In this document: positions 50,391 through 59,344 of the stretch, piece by piece | Layout of the letters: every line of letters begins with the position of its first letter | Position numbering within the stretch: position 1 is the stretch's first letter | Assembly (NCBI GenBank): GCA_036382855.1 | Contig: DASVPO010000006.1 | Location: 434,001 to 498,000 of the forward strand | Direction: 5' to 3' | Origin: DASVTR01 sp036382855 | Lineage (GTDB): Bacteria > Acidobacteriota > Blastocatellia > Pyrinomonadales > Pyrinomonadaceae | DNA length: 64,000 nucleotides | Program-made: the position numbers and the translations under genes | Notes under the pieces: model-generated | What the model was told of the DNA's origin: nothing | The model's input: the letters and a program-made list of their open reading frames with translations, nothing else | The model's database searches: none

Positions 50391-51530
50391 ATGTCCAAAA
50401 TAAACGATGAGCGGGCGCGTCTTTTAGTAGTTGACGACGAAGCGGAAATCAGAAACGTGCTGTGCGAGTTGCTCAGCCACGACTACGATTGCACGTCGGC
50501 CAGTTCGGCCGAAGAGGCGCTTGAGATTCTGCGCGCAGAGGCTTTCCAACTCATCATCAGCGACATCACGATGAGCGGCATGAGCGGCCTTGAGATGATT
50601 CCGCAGGTTTTTGAAATCTCGCCGGAGACGGTCGTCGTGATGATTAGCGGCATGCAGACCATCGAGAGCGCGATTGAAGCCTTGAGGGTCGGCGCGTTCG
50701 ACTACATTATGAAGCCGTTTGACCTGCGGCAGGTCGAGGCGGCCGTGCGCCGCGCACTCGAACACTACGAGCTGCGCGCCGCCAAGCGTCGTTATGAAAA
50801 TCATCTGGAAGAACTCGTCGAGCAGCGCACGCATGAACTCAACAACGCGCTCGACTCTCTTGAAGATGCTTACCGCACAACGCTCAAGGCGCTGACCGCG
50901 GCGCTTGAAACTCGCGACGCCGAAACACACGGCCATTCGGAGCGCGTCGTTACCTTTAGCCTCAGATTGGGGCGCGAACTCGGACTCGACAAAGAACAAC
51001 TGCGCTCTCTTGAATTCGGTTCCTTGTTGCACGACATAGGAAAAATCGGTGTGCCCGACGCCATCCTGCGCAAGCCTGCGAAGCTGACGGACGAGGAATG
51101 GGTCAGGATGCGCGAGCATCCTGTGCACGGTCAGGCCATCCTGCGCGAGATAGAATTCCTGCGGGGCGCAGCGCTCGTCGTCGGCCAGCACCATGAGAAG
51201 TGGGACGGCTCAGGCTATCCTCTAGGCTTGCGCGGCGAGGAGATTGATTTAAACGCGCGCATCTTCGCGGTCGCGGACGCCTTCGATGCGATGATTAGCG
51301 ACCGTGTTTACAGGGCAGGCAGGTCGTATGAAGAGGCCGCCGAAGAGTTGGAGAGATTCGCCGGAAAACAGTTTGACCCGACGGTCGTCGCGGCTTTTCA
51401 TCGCGTCCCGCAAGAGGATTGGAACGAACTGCGTCGCCGCTCGCTGATTAAGAAGCAGGAGCGCGACGCGGCGGTCTCACACCCTGTCGCATCTTTACTT
51501 GAATCCAGACTCTCCGCTTTGCCAAGTTAA
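50391..51530 (+). CDS. response regulator with HD-GYP cyclic-di-GMP phosphodiesterase domain
   Basis: Residues 1-125 form a receiver domain with VVDDEAE acidic residues, the phosphoacceptor Asp near 58 (IISDITMSG) and the conserved Lys in IMKPFD. A coiled linker (EELVEQRTHELNNALDSLED) leads to an HD-GYP domain with HDIGKIGVPD near 215 and HHEKWDGSGYP near 266-276, both intact. It should hydrolyse cyclic di-GMP under control of phosphorylation by an unlinked histidine kinase. ATG with GGGGAG about 8-9 bases upstream. It converges with a VWFA gene across a perfect terminator. Confidence 0.93.
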   Translation: MSKINDERARLLVVDDEAEIRNVLCELLSHDYDCTSASSAEEALEILRAEAFQLIISDITMSGMSGLEMIPQVFEISPETVVVMISGMQTIESAIEALRVGAFDYIMKPFDLRQVEAAVRRALEHYELRAAKRRYENHLEELVEQRTHELNNALDSLEDAYRTTLKALTAALETRDAETHGHSERVVTFSLRLGRELGLDKEQLRSLEFGSLLHDIGKIGVPDAILRKPAKLTDEEWVRMREHPVHGQAILREIEFLRGAALVVGQHHEKWDGSGYPLGLRGEEIDLNARIFAVADAFDAMISDRVYRAGRSYEEAAEELERFAGKQFDPTVVAAFHRVPQEDWNELRRRSLIKKQERDAAVSHPVASLLESRLSALPS

Positions 51531-51580
51531 AGCGAGATGCGCTGAGACGCTGTTTGTCGTCTCCGCCGTTGTCATTAAAG

Positions 51581-51628
51581 ATAAAAGCGATAGCCCGCCG
51601 GTTAGAGTCAGCGGGCTATCGCTTTTAT
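51581..51628. terminator. perfect 18-bp bidirectional terminator
   Basis: ATAAAAGCGATAGCCCGC (51581-51598) is exactly complementary to GCGGGCTATCGCTTTTAT (51611-51628), loop 12 bases. The AAAA and TTTT ends give U-tracts in both directions. It lies between convergent genes. Confidence 0.9.
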
Positions 51629-51659
51629 AGTTCTCTCTATCGTTGTCTAAAACTTACAG

Positions 51660-52802
51660 CTACCTTTGTGTGACAACGTAGCCGCGGCGTGCGCGCAAGG
51701 TGACGCCGGTCCGGCGCGCTGCCACCTCTATCCGGCGGTACTCTCCCGGTCGCGACTCCGAGAGCGGGCGCTTGGGCCTGTATGTGACGACGTACTGCGC
51801 GCCGATGTCGCGTGCGACTTCCTCGCCGTGGGCCAGCATCGCTTCCTTCGTTGTCGGCAGCAAAATCTGCCCGCCAGTTTCGCCTGCGAGCGAGACGAGT
51901 CGCGTTTCGCTCAGCTTCGCGGAGTCGGCGTATTTTTTGTACCAGCGCCGCATCTCCCTGTCAGTGTCAATCGTGGCGATGGAGAAAGAAGGGCTGCGCG
52001 TCATGCCGGGCGGAAGCGTCGGGTCTTGCCCGCCAGGTGTGCCGTCGCGCTGAACGCCCGTGCCGCCCTTGAGGATGCTGCTGTTGTAGCGTTCGGCTAT
52101 CGCCTGTCTCACGAGCGTCGTGTAGCTGATGATGTGAACGGTGGCCTGCGTTGAGACAAGCTGCTTGATGGCGTCTGCGTAGCTGACCTTTCCTCCCGCA
52201 GACTCCACGCCGTCCGTGATGATAACAACGTGGCGACTCCCCATCGGCGTGTCCTTCAATTTTGCAGCCGCCGCAAAAACGCCCTCGGAAAGACGCGAGC
52301 GCTTGCCCGAATGAAGCTTGGTCTTGAGGACATGCGTGATCTGCTCTCTGTTGGTAGTCCAGTCCTGCAAAAGCTCGACGCGTTCGTTAAACTGCATGAT
52401 GGCTACGCGTTGTTCTGTGCGCAGGTTGGCGAGCAGGCGCATGATGATCGCGCGCGTCGTCTCAACGCTTTTCGCCAACGTAATCTCGTTGCCGGTGTCT
52501 AAGAGCAGAAGGATGTTTGCCGGGATGCGTTGGATGCTTCTGATTTGCTGCGGCACGCCGTCTTCGAGCACGAGCAGGTCGTCCATTTCGAGCGTCGGGT
52601 CGAAGTGGCCGTAATCATCGAAGGCGACGATGGGCAGGCGCACTTCCTCCGTGAAGATCTTAATCTGCTCATCCTGCGAAGGCGTCGGCGTTGGCTGCGG
52701 CGCGGGCTGTTGCCTGCCTGCCTGCGCGCTGATATTGAGCGTGATTGCGAGGCTGAGAGCGCAGCCGAGTAGAAACAGGAAGATGCGACGTGTTGTTGAC
52801 AA
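51660..52802 (-). CDS. exported VWFA-related protein (acidobacterial type), second copy
   Basis: A TTG start at 52802 follows GAGGT about 6 bases upstream and leads into a signal peptide (RRIFLFLLGCALSLAITL). A Pro/Thr linker is followed by IFTEEVRLPIVAFDDYG and LLVLEDGVPQQIRSI, then a VWA domain with LLLDTGNEITLAKSV. The MIDAS is altered (DTGNE instead of DxSxS), so metal binding may be lost; IITDGVESAGG is present. It ends QYVVTYRPKRPLSESR and a SxRRGYVV tail, like the 38818 paralogue. The function is unknown. Confidence 0.85.
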   Translation of the reverse strand: MSTTRRIFLFLLGCALSLAITLNISAQAGRQQPAPQPTPTPSQDEQIKIFTEEVRLPIVAFDDYGHFDPTLEMDDLLVLEDGVPQQIRSIQRIPANILLLLDTGNEITLAKSVETTRAIIMRLLANLRTEQRVAIMQFNERVELLQDWTTNREQITHVLKTKLHSGKRSRLSEGVFAAAAKLKDTPMGSRHVVIITDGVESAGGKVSYADAIKQLVSTQATVHIISYTTLVRQAIAERYNSSILKGGTGVQRDGTPGGQDPTLPPGMTRSPSFSIATIDTDREMRRWYKKYADSAKLSETRLVSLAGETGGQILLPTTKEAMLAHGEEVARDIGAQYVVTYRPKRPLSESRPGEYRRIEVAARRTGVTLRARRGYVVTQR

Positions 52803-52890
52803 AGGTAAACCTCACACTTCGGACGAGCATTCGCGGTAGTCAGAGTGTTTGATAGCCTGTAGAGGCTCAGGGGTTGCTCAGGTTGGCGTT

Positions 52891-53901
52891 TTAGCTCAGA
52901 CGCTTGCGCGCCTGCGCCTGCACGGCCGTGATCGCTACGGCGTCAACAATGTCTTCCGCCTTGCAGCCGCGCGAGAGGTCGTTGGCGGGCTTGTCCAAGC
53001 CTTGCAGGATAGGGCCGATGGCGGTTGCTCCGGCCAGCCTTTCCGTCAACTTGTAGGAGATATTACCGGCCTGTAAATCAGGGAAGATGAGAACATTTGC
53101 GCGGCCCGCGACGCTTGAGCCGGGAGCCTTCGATTGGGCCACGGATGGAAGCAGCGCTGCATCAGCCTGTAGCTCGCCGTCAATCTCCAACTCCGGCGCA
53201 CGCGCACGCACGGTCTTCGTCGCCTCGACAACCTTGTCAATCAGTTGATGCTTGGCGCTGCCTTTCGTCGAGAAGGAGAGCATCGCGACACGCGGCTCGG
53301 CCTCAAGGAGAGCGCGGCAGGATTCGGCGGAAGCGATGGCTATCTCTGCCAGTTCCGTTGAGCTAGGCTCTATGACAACGCCGCAGTCCGCATAAATCAT
53401 CGCGCCCTGTTCTCCGTAATCCTGATGGGGAAGCACCATAACGAAGAAACTGGAAACGAGCTTGAAGCCCGCGCGCACGCCTATGCAGTGAAGCGCTGCG
53501 CGGACTGTGTGAGAGGTCGTGTTGGTCGCGCCCGCAACAGAGCCGTCCGCGCGGTTCATACGCACCAGCAGGTTGCCGTAGTAAAGCGGGTCTTTGACGG
53601 CCTCTCTGGCCTCGTCGGCCATCAAGCCTTTAGCGCGGCGCAACTCGTGATAGAAGTCAGCAAGCTTCTCAAAATCCGCGGCCCGGCGGTGGTCTATCAC
53701 CTCCACTCCGCCGAGCGGCGCACCCGCCGCGCCTGCCGCCGCGCGAATCTTTTCCTCGCTGCCGAGCAACGTAATGCGCGCTATCTTCTCGCGTGCGCAG
53801 ATGGAAGCGGCAATGACTGTGCGCGGGTCGTCGCCTTCGGGAAGGACTATGTGTTGCGGGTCTGCGGCGGCGCGCTGGCGTAAGCGTTCGAGAATGGGCA
53901 T
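52891..53901 (-). CDS. pta: phosphate acetyltransferase
   Basis: A 336-residue short-form Pta without N-terminal P-loop domain. It shows HIVLPEGDDPRTVIAA, DPLYYGNLLVRMNRADGSVA, MLSFSTKGSAKHQLIDKVVE, LQADAALLPSVAQSKAPGSS and ANVLIFPDLQAGNISYKLTE, which together are diagnostic. It interconverts acetyl-CoA and acetyl phosphate; an acetate kinase is not adjacent. A phosphate butyryltransferase is excluded by the family phrases. It is divergent from the YkvA-like gene. Confidence 0.93.
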   Translation of the reverse strand: MPILERLRQRAAADPQHIVLPEGDDPRTVIAASICAREKIARITLLGSEEKIRAAAGAAGAPLGGVEVIDHRRAADFEKLADFYHELRRAKGLMADEAREAVKDPLYYGNLLVRMNRADGSVAGATNTTSHTVRAALHCIGVRAGFKLVSSFFVMVLPHQDYGEQGAMIYADCGVVIEPSSTELAEIAIASAESCRALLEAEPRVAMLSFSTKGSAKHQLIDKVVEATKTVRARAPELEIDGELQADAALLPSVAQSKAPGSSVAGRANVLIFPDLQAGNISYKLTERLAGATAIGPILQGLDKPANDLSRGCKAEDIVDAVAITAVQAQARKRLS

Positions 53902-54027
53902 AAGAACAGGAGTCGGAATCCGTTAATTAAAAAGCGAGTGATGTTTGAACTTCTGACGGAGTCTAACCAACTCTGCGACGGAGGACAAGCTTTCGACATG
54001 ACGCGCCCGCGTGCTAAATTTAACTTT

Positions 54028-54082
54028 ACCGCAAACAGCTTTTCGACTAACGACCTGTAGCCGGAAACTGAAAACTGTTTGC
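54028..54082. repeat. hairpin carrying the ACCGCAAACAGCTTTT word
   Basis: GCAAACAG (54031-54038) pairs with CTGTTTGC (54075-54082), with partial extension inside. The 16 bases ACCGCAAACAGCTTTT (54028-54043) recur exactly at 55297-55312. It sits in the 5' leader of the YkvA-like gene, in a divergent gap. Confidence 0.6.
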
Positions 54083-54114
54083 AGACTCTTTATCTAACCA
54101 GAGCGGGAGACGAA

Positions 54115-54597
54115 ATGCGTAGAATTGAAGCGAAGCGACGGATGAAAAACTTGCTGCTGTTTCTGCCGAACATGATTAGCCTGTGCGGGCGTCTGATGAC
54201 AGACCGCCGCGTGCCGCGCGTGGAAAAGGCACTCTTCGCGGGAGCGATTGTCTATGCCGTCATGCCGCTCGATTTCATCCCTGACATGATTCCGTTCGTC
54301 GGGCAGATAGACGATGCGTACTTGATAGCGCTCGCGCTGCTTCGACTTCTCAATCGAACCGAACGCGACGTTGTGCGCGAGCACTGGCGCGGCGGCGGCG
54401 ACATCATACAGTTGGCTGAAGCCGTGGCAGACGTTGCGCCGCTGCTTCTGCCGCAAAGCGTGCGGCGTGTCCTTTCAGCGAAAATCGAAGTCGCGCCGGA
54501 GGCGGAGGAGAGCATGCTGGCAGCGGCCGCAGCGCGTTCGAATGTGTTGCTGGTTGAAGCGCCGGAAGAGAAGAGGGCGCGCGGAATCAATGGTTGA
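54115..54597 (+). CDS. YkvA-family (DUF1232) membrane protein
   Basis: The ATG at 54115 has GGGAG about 6 bases upstream. DUF1232 is recognised by VEKALFAGAIVYAVMPLDFI then PDMIPFVGQIDDAYLIALAL. Two hydrophobic segments lie at about residues 45-62 and 75-95. The acidic C terminus (EAPEEKRARG) is variable. The family is widespread and of unknown role. Its 3' end overlaps the convergent DICT gene by 11 bases. Confidence 0.8.
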   Translation: MRRIEAKRRMKNLLLFLPNMISLCGRLMTDRRVPRVEKALFAGAIVYAVMPLDFIPDMIPFVGQIDDAYLIALALLRLLNRTERDVVREHWRGGGDIIQLAEAVADVAPLLLPQSVRRVLSAKIEVAPEAEESMLAAAAARSNVLLVEAPEEKRARGING

Positions 54598-55159
54598 GAG
54601 ATAAGTCCACTAGCTCTTCGGCGGTTGCCGCCAGCCCGCCGACGAGAGCCGGCGCGCTCGATTTGAAGGCACGAAAGTTTCGCTCTTCGAGCACGGGCAC
54701 ATCGAAGCCGTCTTCATCAACGGCCACAAGCGCGACGTGCAACGTTGAAGATTCTGCGATGACGAACCACTCGCTTGCCAGTTTGTTATCCGGCGGCAAG
54801 GTAATCAGTTTCATATTCGGATGGCGCGGCGGCTTCCAGTCTGCCTCACCGAAAACGTAGACGCGTTCCGAGAGGTCCGCGATGCGCAGGTAGCGGTCAA
54901 TGATGGGTTCCATCCGCGAGAGTTTTTCAAAGCCGACGTAGATGCGGCCCGTACGGTTGGTGCGCAGCAGAATCGTGTTCTCAATCAGGAGGCTGACGTA
55001 TTCGAGCACAGGAACCTGCGCACGAAAACGGAAAGTCTCGCGCTCGTCAAAATCGCGGCGCGAGATATAAGAAACCTTTCCTAAATCTTCGTGGGGGGCG
55101 GATTCTGCGAGCCTGAGAGCCTGCTCGAATATCGAAAAATCTTTCAGTCTCTGGGCCAT
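54587..55159 (-). CDS. DICT sensory-domain protein
   Basis: A 190-residue protein matching the DICT domain, found with diguanylate cyclases and two-component systems: the N-terminal SIFEQALRLAESAP and the core GFEKLSRMEPIIDRYLRIAD then LSERVYVFGEADWKPP are characteristic. No second domain is present, so it would act through a partner. It could be a stand-alone sensor for the HD-GYP or kinase proteins in the area (inference). The gene lies between the YkvA gene (overlapping ends) and the mpl gene. Confidence 0.65.
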   Translation of the reverse strand: MAQRLKDFSIFEQALRLAESAPHEDLGKVSYISRRDFDERETFRFRAQVPVLEYVSLLIENTILLRTNRTGRIYVGFEKLSRMEPIIDRYLRIADLSERVYVFGEADWKPPRHPNMKLITLPPDNKLASEWFVIAESSTLHVALVAVDEDGFDVPVLEERNFRAFKSSAPALVGGLAATAEELVDLSLNH

Positions 55160-55258
55160 ACTTCACTTGCTTCATCCGAAGCAAGCTATTCTACTACTCG
55201 CCTCAGACTTCAACGGCGTTACGAATGTCTCGTGAAAGTATGTGGGAACTGAGAACGC

Positions 55259-55347
55259 GGAAGTCAGCAGTCAGAACTTAGAAGCCGGAATGAGCGACCG
55301 CAAACAGCTTTTAGTTTGTACTTCCGTTCGTCTGGCTGCCGACTTCT
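55259..55347. repeat. imperfect hairpin sharing words with two other gaps
   Basis: The left arm (55259-55276, GGAAGTCAGCAGTCAGA type) imperfectly pairs with the right arm (55328-55347, TCTGGCTGCCGACTTC type). The loop carries AGAAGCCGGAAT (55280-55291; also at 10978) and ACCGCAAACAGCTTTT (55297-55312; also at 54028). It lies downstream of mpl on the minus strand and upstream of the DICT gene. Confidence 0.55.
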
Positions 55348-55351
55348 GCTT

Positions 55352-56755
55352 TTAACGGAGCGCTTGCAGGAGCTTGTCGTGGATGCCGCCGAAGCCGCCG
55401 TTGGACATGATGGCGACGACATCGCCTGCGCGTAGTTCGGGCGTCAAATGGCGAACGATTTCATCAGCGCCTTCGATGCTCAGAGCGGGCTTGCCCTGCG
55501 CTTTGATGTCCGAGATGAGTCGTTCTGTGTCGAGCACGCGCCCCTTCTCGGTCGCTTTCGTGCTGTCGAAGACGCTGGCGATAACGACGTGGTCGGCCGT
55601 CTCAAAGGCGTGCGCGTAGTCTTCCTGAAAGACTGCGAGGCGCGAAGACCATGAACGAGGCTCGAAGACTGCGACGAGGCGCGCTTGCCTGTATTTCGTG
55701 CGGAGCGCTTGCAGCGTTTCGCGCACGGCCGTCGGATGATGCGCGAAGTCGTCAATCACCGTCACGCCGCGCTCAACGCCTCGCACCTGCATCCTCCGCC
55801 GCACACTCTTGAAACTCACGAGCGCATCAGCGATGGCCTTGCGTTCAACGCCCCACGCATCTGCTGCGATGATGACAGCAAGGCAGTTGCGAATGTTGAA
55901 GTCGCCGATGAGCGTCGTCTGAAATTGTCCCCACTCGCTTCCGTAGCGAAAGACGCGAAAGCGGGCCAACTCGCCAGAGTAGTCTATATCGCGTGCCTGC
56001 CAGCGCGCGTCCGTTGAAGTGCCGAAGGTTTCAAGCTGCGTGTAGAGCCGCTGGCCCATTTCGCTGACGACTTCGCGGACGTGCTGGCTATCCCACCCGG
56101 CTATCAAGCGTCCGTTGCCGGGCACAAGATTCATTAGTCGGCGGAAGGCCGTCTTGACGGCTGCAAGATCCGCATAGATGTCTGCGTGGTCAAACTCTAT
56201 ATTGCCGACGATGGCCGTCTCCGGCAGGTAGTGCATAAACTTAGGGCCTTTGTCGAAGTAGGCTGTGTCGTATTCGTCGCCCTCTATGACGAGGTAGGGA
56301 CTGTCCGTGACGCGAAAGCTGGCGTCGAAGTTCTGGACCACACCGCCGACGAGAAACGTCGGATTGAGTCCGCCCTGTTCCATCACCCACGCGGCGATGC
56401 TGGCCGTCGTCGTCTTGCCGTGAGTTCCGGCGACGACGAGCGAGCGGCGGCCGCGTATAAACTCTTCCTTAACCGTTTCGGCCTGCGAGCGATAGAGCAG
56501 CTTGCGGTTTAAGGTCGCTTCGACTTCAGGGTTGCCGCGCGGAATGGCGTTGCCGATGATGACGCAATCCGGCGTCGGGTTCAGATTTTCGGCGCGATAA
56601 CCCTGCGCGACAGGGATGCCGAGGCTTTCAAGCATCGTTGACATGGGGGGATAAACATTCTCGTCCGAGCCTGTGACAGTAGCCCCGCGCGCCTGAAGCA
56701 TTCCGGCGAGGCTCGCCATCGCCGTTCCGCAGATTCCAATTAAGTGATAGTGCAT
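55352..56755 (-). CDS. mpl: UDP-N-acetylmuramate:L-alanyl-gamma-D-glutamyl-meso-diaminopimelate ligase
   Basis: I start at the ATG at 56755, where the Mur-ligase N terminus HYHLIGICGTAMASLAGM begins; the longer frame is unlikely. The ATP-binding P loop AGTHGKTTTAS is near residue 107, followed by the Mpl-specific NPTFLVGGVVQNF, EGDEYDTAYFDKGPKF and VIDDFAHHPTAV. It ligates recycled tripeptide to UDP-MurNAc in peptidoglycan recycling, in the cytoplasm. MurC is excluded by the short N-terminal GICGTAM form and by the YDTAYFDKGPKF phrase. It is downstream of the stressosome cluster. Confidence 0.93.
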   Translation of the reverse strand: MHYHLIGICGTAMASLAGMLQARGATVTGSDENVYPPMSTMLESLGIPVAQGYRAENLNPTPDCVIIGNAIPRGNPEVEATLNRKLLYRSQAETVKEEFIRGRRSLVVAGTHGKTTTASIAAWVMEQGGLNPTFLVGGVVQNFDASFRVTDSPYLVIEGDEYDTAYFDKGPKFMHYLPETAIVGNIEFDHADIYADLAAVKTAFRRLMNLVPGNGRLIAGWDSQHVREVVSEMGQRLYTQLETFGTSTDARWQARDIDYSGELARFRVFRYGSEWGQFQTTLIGDFNIRNCLAVIIAADAWGVERKAIADALVSFKSVRRRMQVRGVERGVTVIDDFAHHPTAVRETLQALRTKYRQARLVAVFEPRSWSSRLAVFQEDYAHAFETADHVVIASVFDSTKATEKGRVLDTERLISDIKAQGKPALSIEGADEIVRHLTPELRAGDVVAIMSNGGFGGIHDKLLQALR

Positions 56756-56826
56756 AAGTAGAGTGATAAGTAATGGATGATTAACTGATAAACGACAAGC
56801 AACGTCGGATTCTAACTTCTCCGTCG

Positions 56827-58173
56827 TCACTTGTCATTCGTCACCGTCCGAGGGAGCGTGAAGGAAAAGGTCGAGCCGCGACCGGGTTCGGATTTGACTT
56901 GAATCTCGCCGCCGTGTAGCTCTACGAGTTGTCGCGTGATGTAGAGGCCGAGGCCCGTGCCCTTTTCGCCGCGTGTGGCACGGCTGCGTGCCTGCTCATA
57001 CTTGTCGAACAGCCGCTTAACATCTTCGGGCGCGATGCCGACGCCCGTATCTGCGACCGTCAACTTAATGCGCTCGCCTTCCATCGCGGCGCGCACTTCG
57101 ACGCGGCCTCCCTTTGGCGTAAACTTCAGAGCGTTGGAGAGCAGGTTGACGAGAATGCGCCGGAGCTTGGTGCGGTCTGCTTCGACGGGCGGCAAGTCGG
57201 GCGCAAGCTCCTCCTGCAAGAGAATCTCTTTCTCTCTGGCTAGCGGCTCCATCGTCTCGCGCAATTCATCAAGCAGCCCTCGCAGGTCAATCGAAGTCAC
57301 GTCCAATCGCATCGTGCCCGATTCGAGCTTCGAGGCGTCGAGCAGGTCGTTGACCAGTTCAATCAAGCTCTGCGTGTTGCGCTCCATCATGGCGACCATG
57401 TTCTGCTGTTCGGGCGAAAGCTCGCCGAGGCGGCCCGAGGTGAAGAAGCTGATGACGCCGCTGATGACCGTCAGGGGTGAACGCAAATCATGTGTGGTCA
57501 GGGCCAGAAACTCTTCCTTTAATTCCGCCAGCTCGCGAAGCTTGGCGTTGGCTTCGTTAAGCTCCCTGTTGCTCTGGTTGAGCTGGCGATTGAGTTCTTC
57601 CAACTCCTCGCGCTTCTCTTCAAGCTCGGAGAGAATACGCACGAAGTCGCGGTTCTGTTGTTGCAGTTCTTCGATGGCCGAATCGCCCGCGTCCTGATTG
57701 AAGAAAGCGCGCAACTCTTCGAGGCGGTCTTTGATGTTTTCAGTGGCCGCGCGCGGCATCCACTTGATGAAGCTGACGCGCGTGCCCTCGCCCGGCATCG
57801 TTTTAATGTCAAACTCGTCCATCAGCTTACGCGTGCCCGAGAGGCCGACGCCGAGGCCGGAGTCTGATTGATAACTGCCGCGCATGATGGCGCGCAGGGT
57901 CGCTTCGCTGATGCCGGGGCCGTCGTCTCGTGCCGTCAACTGCAACCCCGTGTCCAAGCCTCTCTCGGCCAGCGCCAGCGAAATCGCACCAGACTTCGCA
58001 TACTCGTAAATATTCCGCGTCACTTCGGAAACGGCCGTCGTTATCTTAATCTGCGTCGTCGAATCAAAGCCCATCTCGCGCGCAAGGCGTCGCACGCGGT
58101 CGCGCACCTTGATGATGTCGCCCTCGCGCCGCACGTAAATATCACCCAGCCGTGTCGTAGTAACGTCGTTCAT
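56827..58173 (-). CDS. sensor histidine kinase with N-terminal RsbT/RsbW-like ATPase domain
   Basis: Residues 10-140 are an RsbT/RsbW-like ATPase (AVSEVTRNIYEYAKSG, ARDDGPGI, SGLGVGLSGTRKLMDEFDIK). A long coiled coil (about 160-222) leads to a HisKA domain with the phospho-acceptor His near 228 in ALTTHDLRSP, and a HATPase domain with NLLSNALKFTPKG, DTGVGIAP and GTGLGLYI. No transmembrane segment: a soluble kinase. It is the last gene of the stressosome cluster, and no response regulator lies next to it. I infer that stressosome state is passed to a two-component output through the N-terminal domain. Confidence 0.93.
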   Translation of the reverse strand: MNDVTTTRLGDIYVRREGDIIKVRDRVRRLAREMGFDSTTQIKITTAVSEVTRNIYEYAKSGAISLALAERGLDTGLQLTARDDGPGISEATLRAIMRGSYQSDSGLGVGLSGTRKLMDEFDIKTMPGEGTRVSFIKWMPRAATENIKDRLEELRAFFNQDAGDSAIEELQQQNRDFVRILSELEEKREELEELNRQLNQSNRELNEANAKLRELAELKEEFLALTTHDLRSPLTVISGVISFFTSGRLGELSPEQQNMVAMMERNTQSLIELVNDLLDASKLESGTMRLDVTSIDLRGLLDELRETMEPLAREKEILLQEELAPDLPPVEADRTKLRRILVNLLSNALKFTPKGGRVEVRAAMEGERIKLTVADTGVGIAPEDVKRLFDKYEQARSRATRGEKGTGLGLYITRQLVELHGGEIQVKSEPGRGSTFSFTLPRTVTNDK

Positions 58174-58261
58174 AAAGAGCAGGAGCAGTCAGGAGCCAGC
58201 AGAACAAACGAACGAAAGAAAAGCTGATTGCAGCCGTTTATTCCGGCTTCAGGCTCCCCAG

Positions 58262-59320
58262 TTATCTTATCACCATCACCGTCGCGTCGTCCGATTCTCG
58301 TCCGTAGTCGCGCATGAGAATGCCTGCGAGCAGTTGCGGGCTACGGCTGAGCAGTCCCGGATAGGCGTCCATCTCCCATGCGGCGCTGACGCCGTCGCTG
58401 GCGAGCACGCAGGTTGCGCCTTCGGCCCAGGCGTGTGTCCAGACGCGAACCTGCCCGAGGCGAGCGCCGAGCGTGCCGTTGGTGGCAATGGGCGTGATGC
58501 GCTCCGGCGCTTCGAAGACGCGCACCATGACGTTGCCGACTCCCGCAAACTGAAAACTATGCGCTCTATCGTCAATCACGACGGCGCTCATCACAGCGCC
58601 GCGCGTCGCACGCAAGGCATCGTGCGCCGCATGAAAGACCCTGTCCAGCGGCTCTCCGCGCCAATCGTCGAGCACGCTCAGAGCAACGTCGGAAGCTTCC
58701 TTCGCTCCGTGGCCGTGACCGAGTCCGTCAACGACGGCGTAGAGCGTAGCGCGGTCGCGCGTGCGTATAAAGTAGGCGTCGCCGTTGACCGTTTCAGATG
58801 GACGCGGCCGACTCCACAGTCCGAGACGTTTTGACTGAAGCCTTCCGGGCGTCTCTTCTCCGTCGGCTTCGGTGTTGCTTGCGAGCCACTTGCGTGCGAG
58901 CAGCGCCGTGCCGTGCGTTGTGCGTCGCTGAGCGGAGAGAGAGAGGCGTGCGGTCGTCCTGACGGTCGAGTAAACATCGAATTCGTCCATCAGGCGTTTA
59001 ATCGCGCCGAGGCCAGCGCCGAGGCCGCCGCTCGTCGAAACGCCGTCGCGAATGGCTCTATCGAGGTTGTAAATTCCCGGCCCGGTGTCCCAGTAGAAAA
59101 GCTCTATGCCGGGCGCATCGCCGGGCGTCGTCGTGAAATGAAGCCAGCCGCCGGTGGCCGCATAAGAGACGGCGTTCGTGCCGATTTCCTGCACGACGAT
59201 GTCTATCTCCGCCAGTTGATTCTCATCAAAACCGAGACGGCCCGCAAACCCGTGGACCACACGACGCGCCGCTCCGACCTGCGCCGCATCCTTAATCTCT
59301 ATGGAGTTGATCTCTCTCAT
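58262..59320 (-). CDS. RsbT-like ATPase fused to RsbX-like PP2C phosphatase
   Basis: Residues 1-125 resemble RsbT/RsbW anti-sigma kinases (IDIVVQEIGTNAVSYAATGG, YWDTGPGI, GLGAGLGAIKRLMDEFDV). Residues about 160-352 are an RsbX/SpoIIE-like PP2C phosphatase with the metal Asp residues in NGDAYFIR, VVDGLGHGHGA, LASDGVSAAW and SDDATVMVIR. In known stressosomes, RsbX dephosphorylates RsbR and RsbS to reset the complex. Fusion to an ATPase module would place kinase and phosphatase activity in one chain. Located between rsbT and the histidine kinase. Confidence 0.88.
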   Translation of the reverse strand: MREINSIEIKDAAQVGAARRVVHGFAGRLGFDENQLAEIDIVVQEIGTNAVSYAATGGWLHFTTTPGDAPGIELFYWDTGPGIYNLDRAIRDGVSTSGGLGAGLGAIKRLMDEFDVYSTVRTTARLSLSAQRRTTHGTALLARKWLASNTEADGEETPGRLQSKRLGLWSRPRPSETVNGDAYFIRTRDRATLYAVVDGLGHGHGAKEASDVALSVLDDWRGEPLDRVFHAAHDALRATRGAVMSAVVIDDRAHSFQFAGVGNVMVRVFEAPERITPIATNGTLGARLGQVRVWTHAWAEGATCVLASDGVSAAWEMDAYPGLLSRSPQLLAGILMRDYGRESDDATVMVIR

Positions 59321-59344
59321 TCACACTGTTTGAAGACGTTTGGG

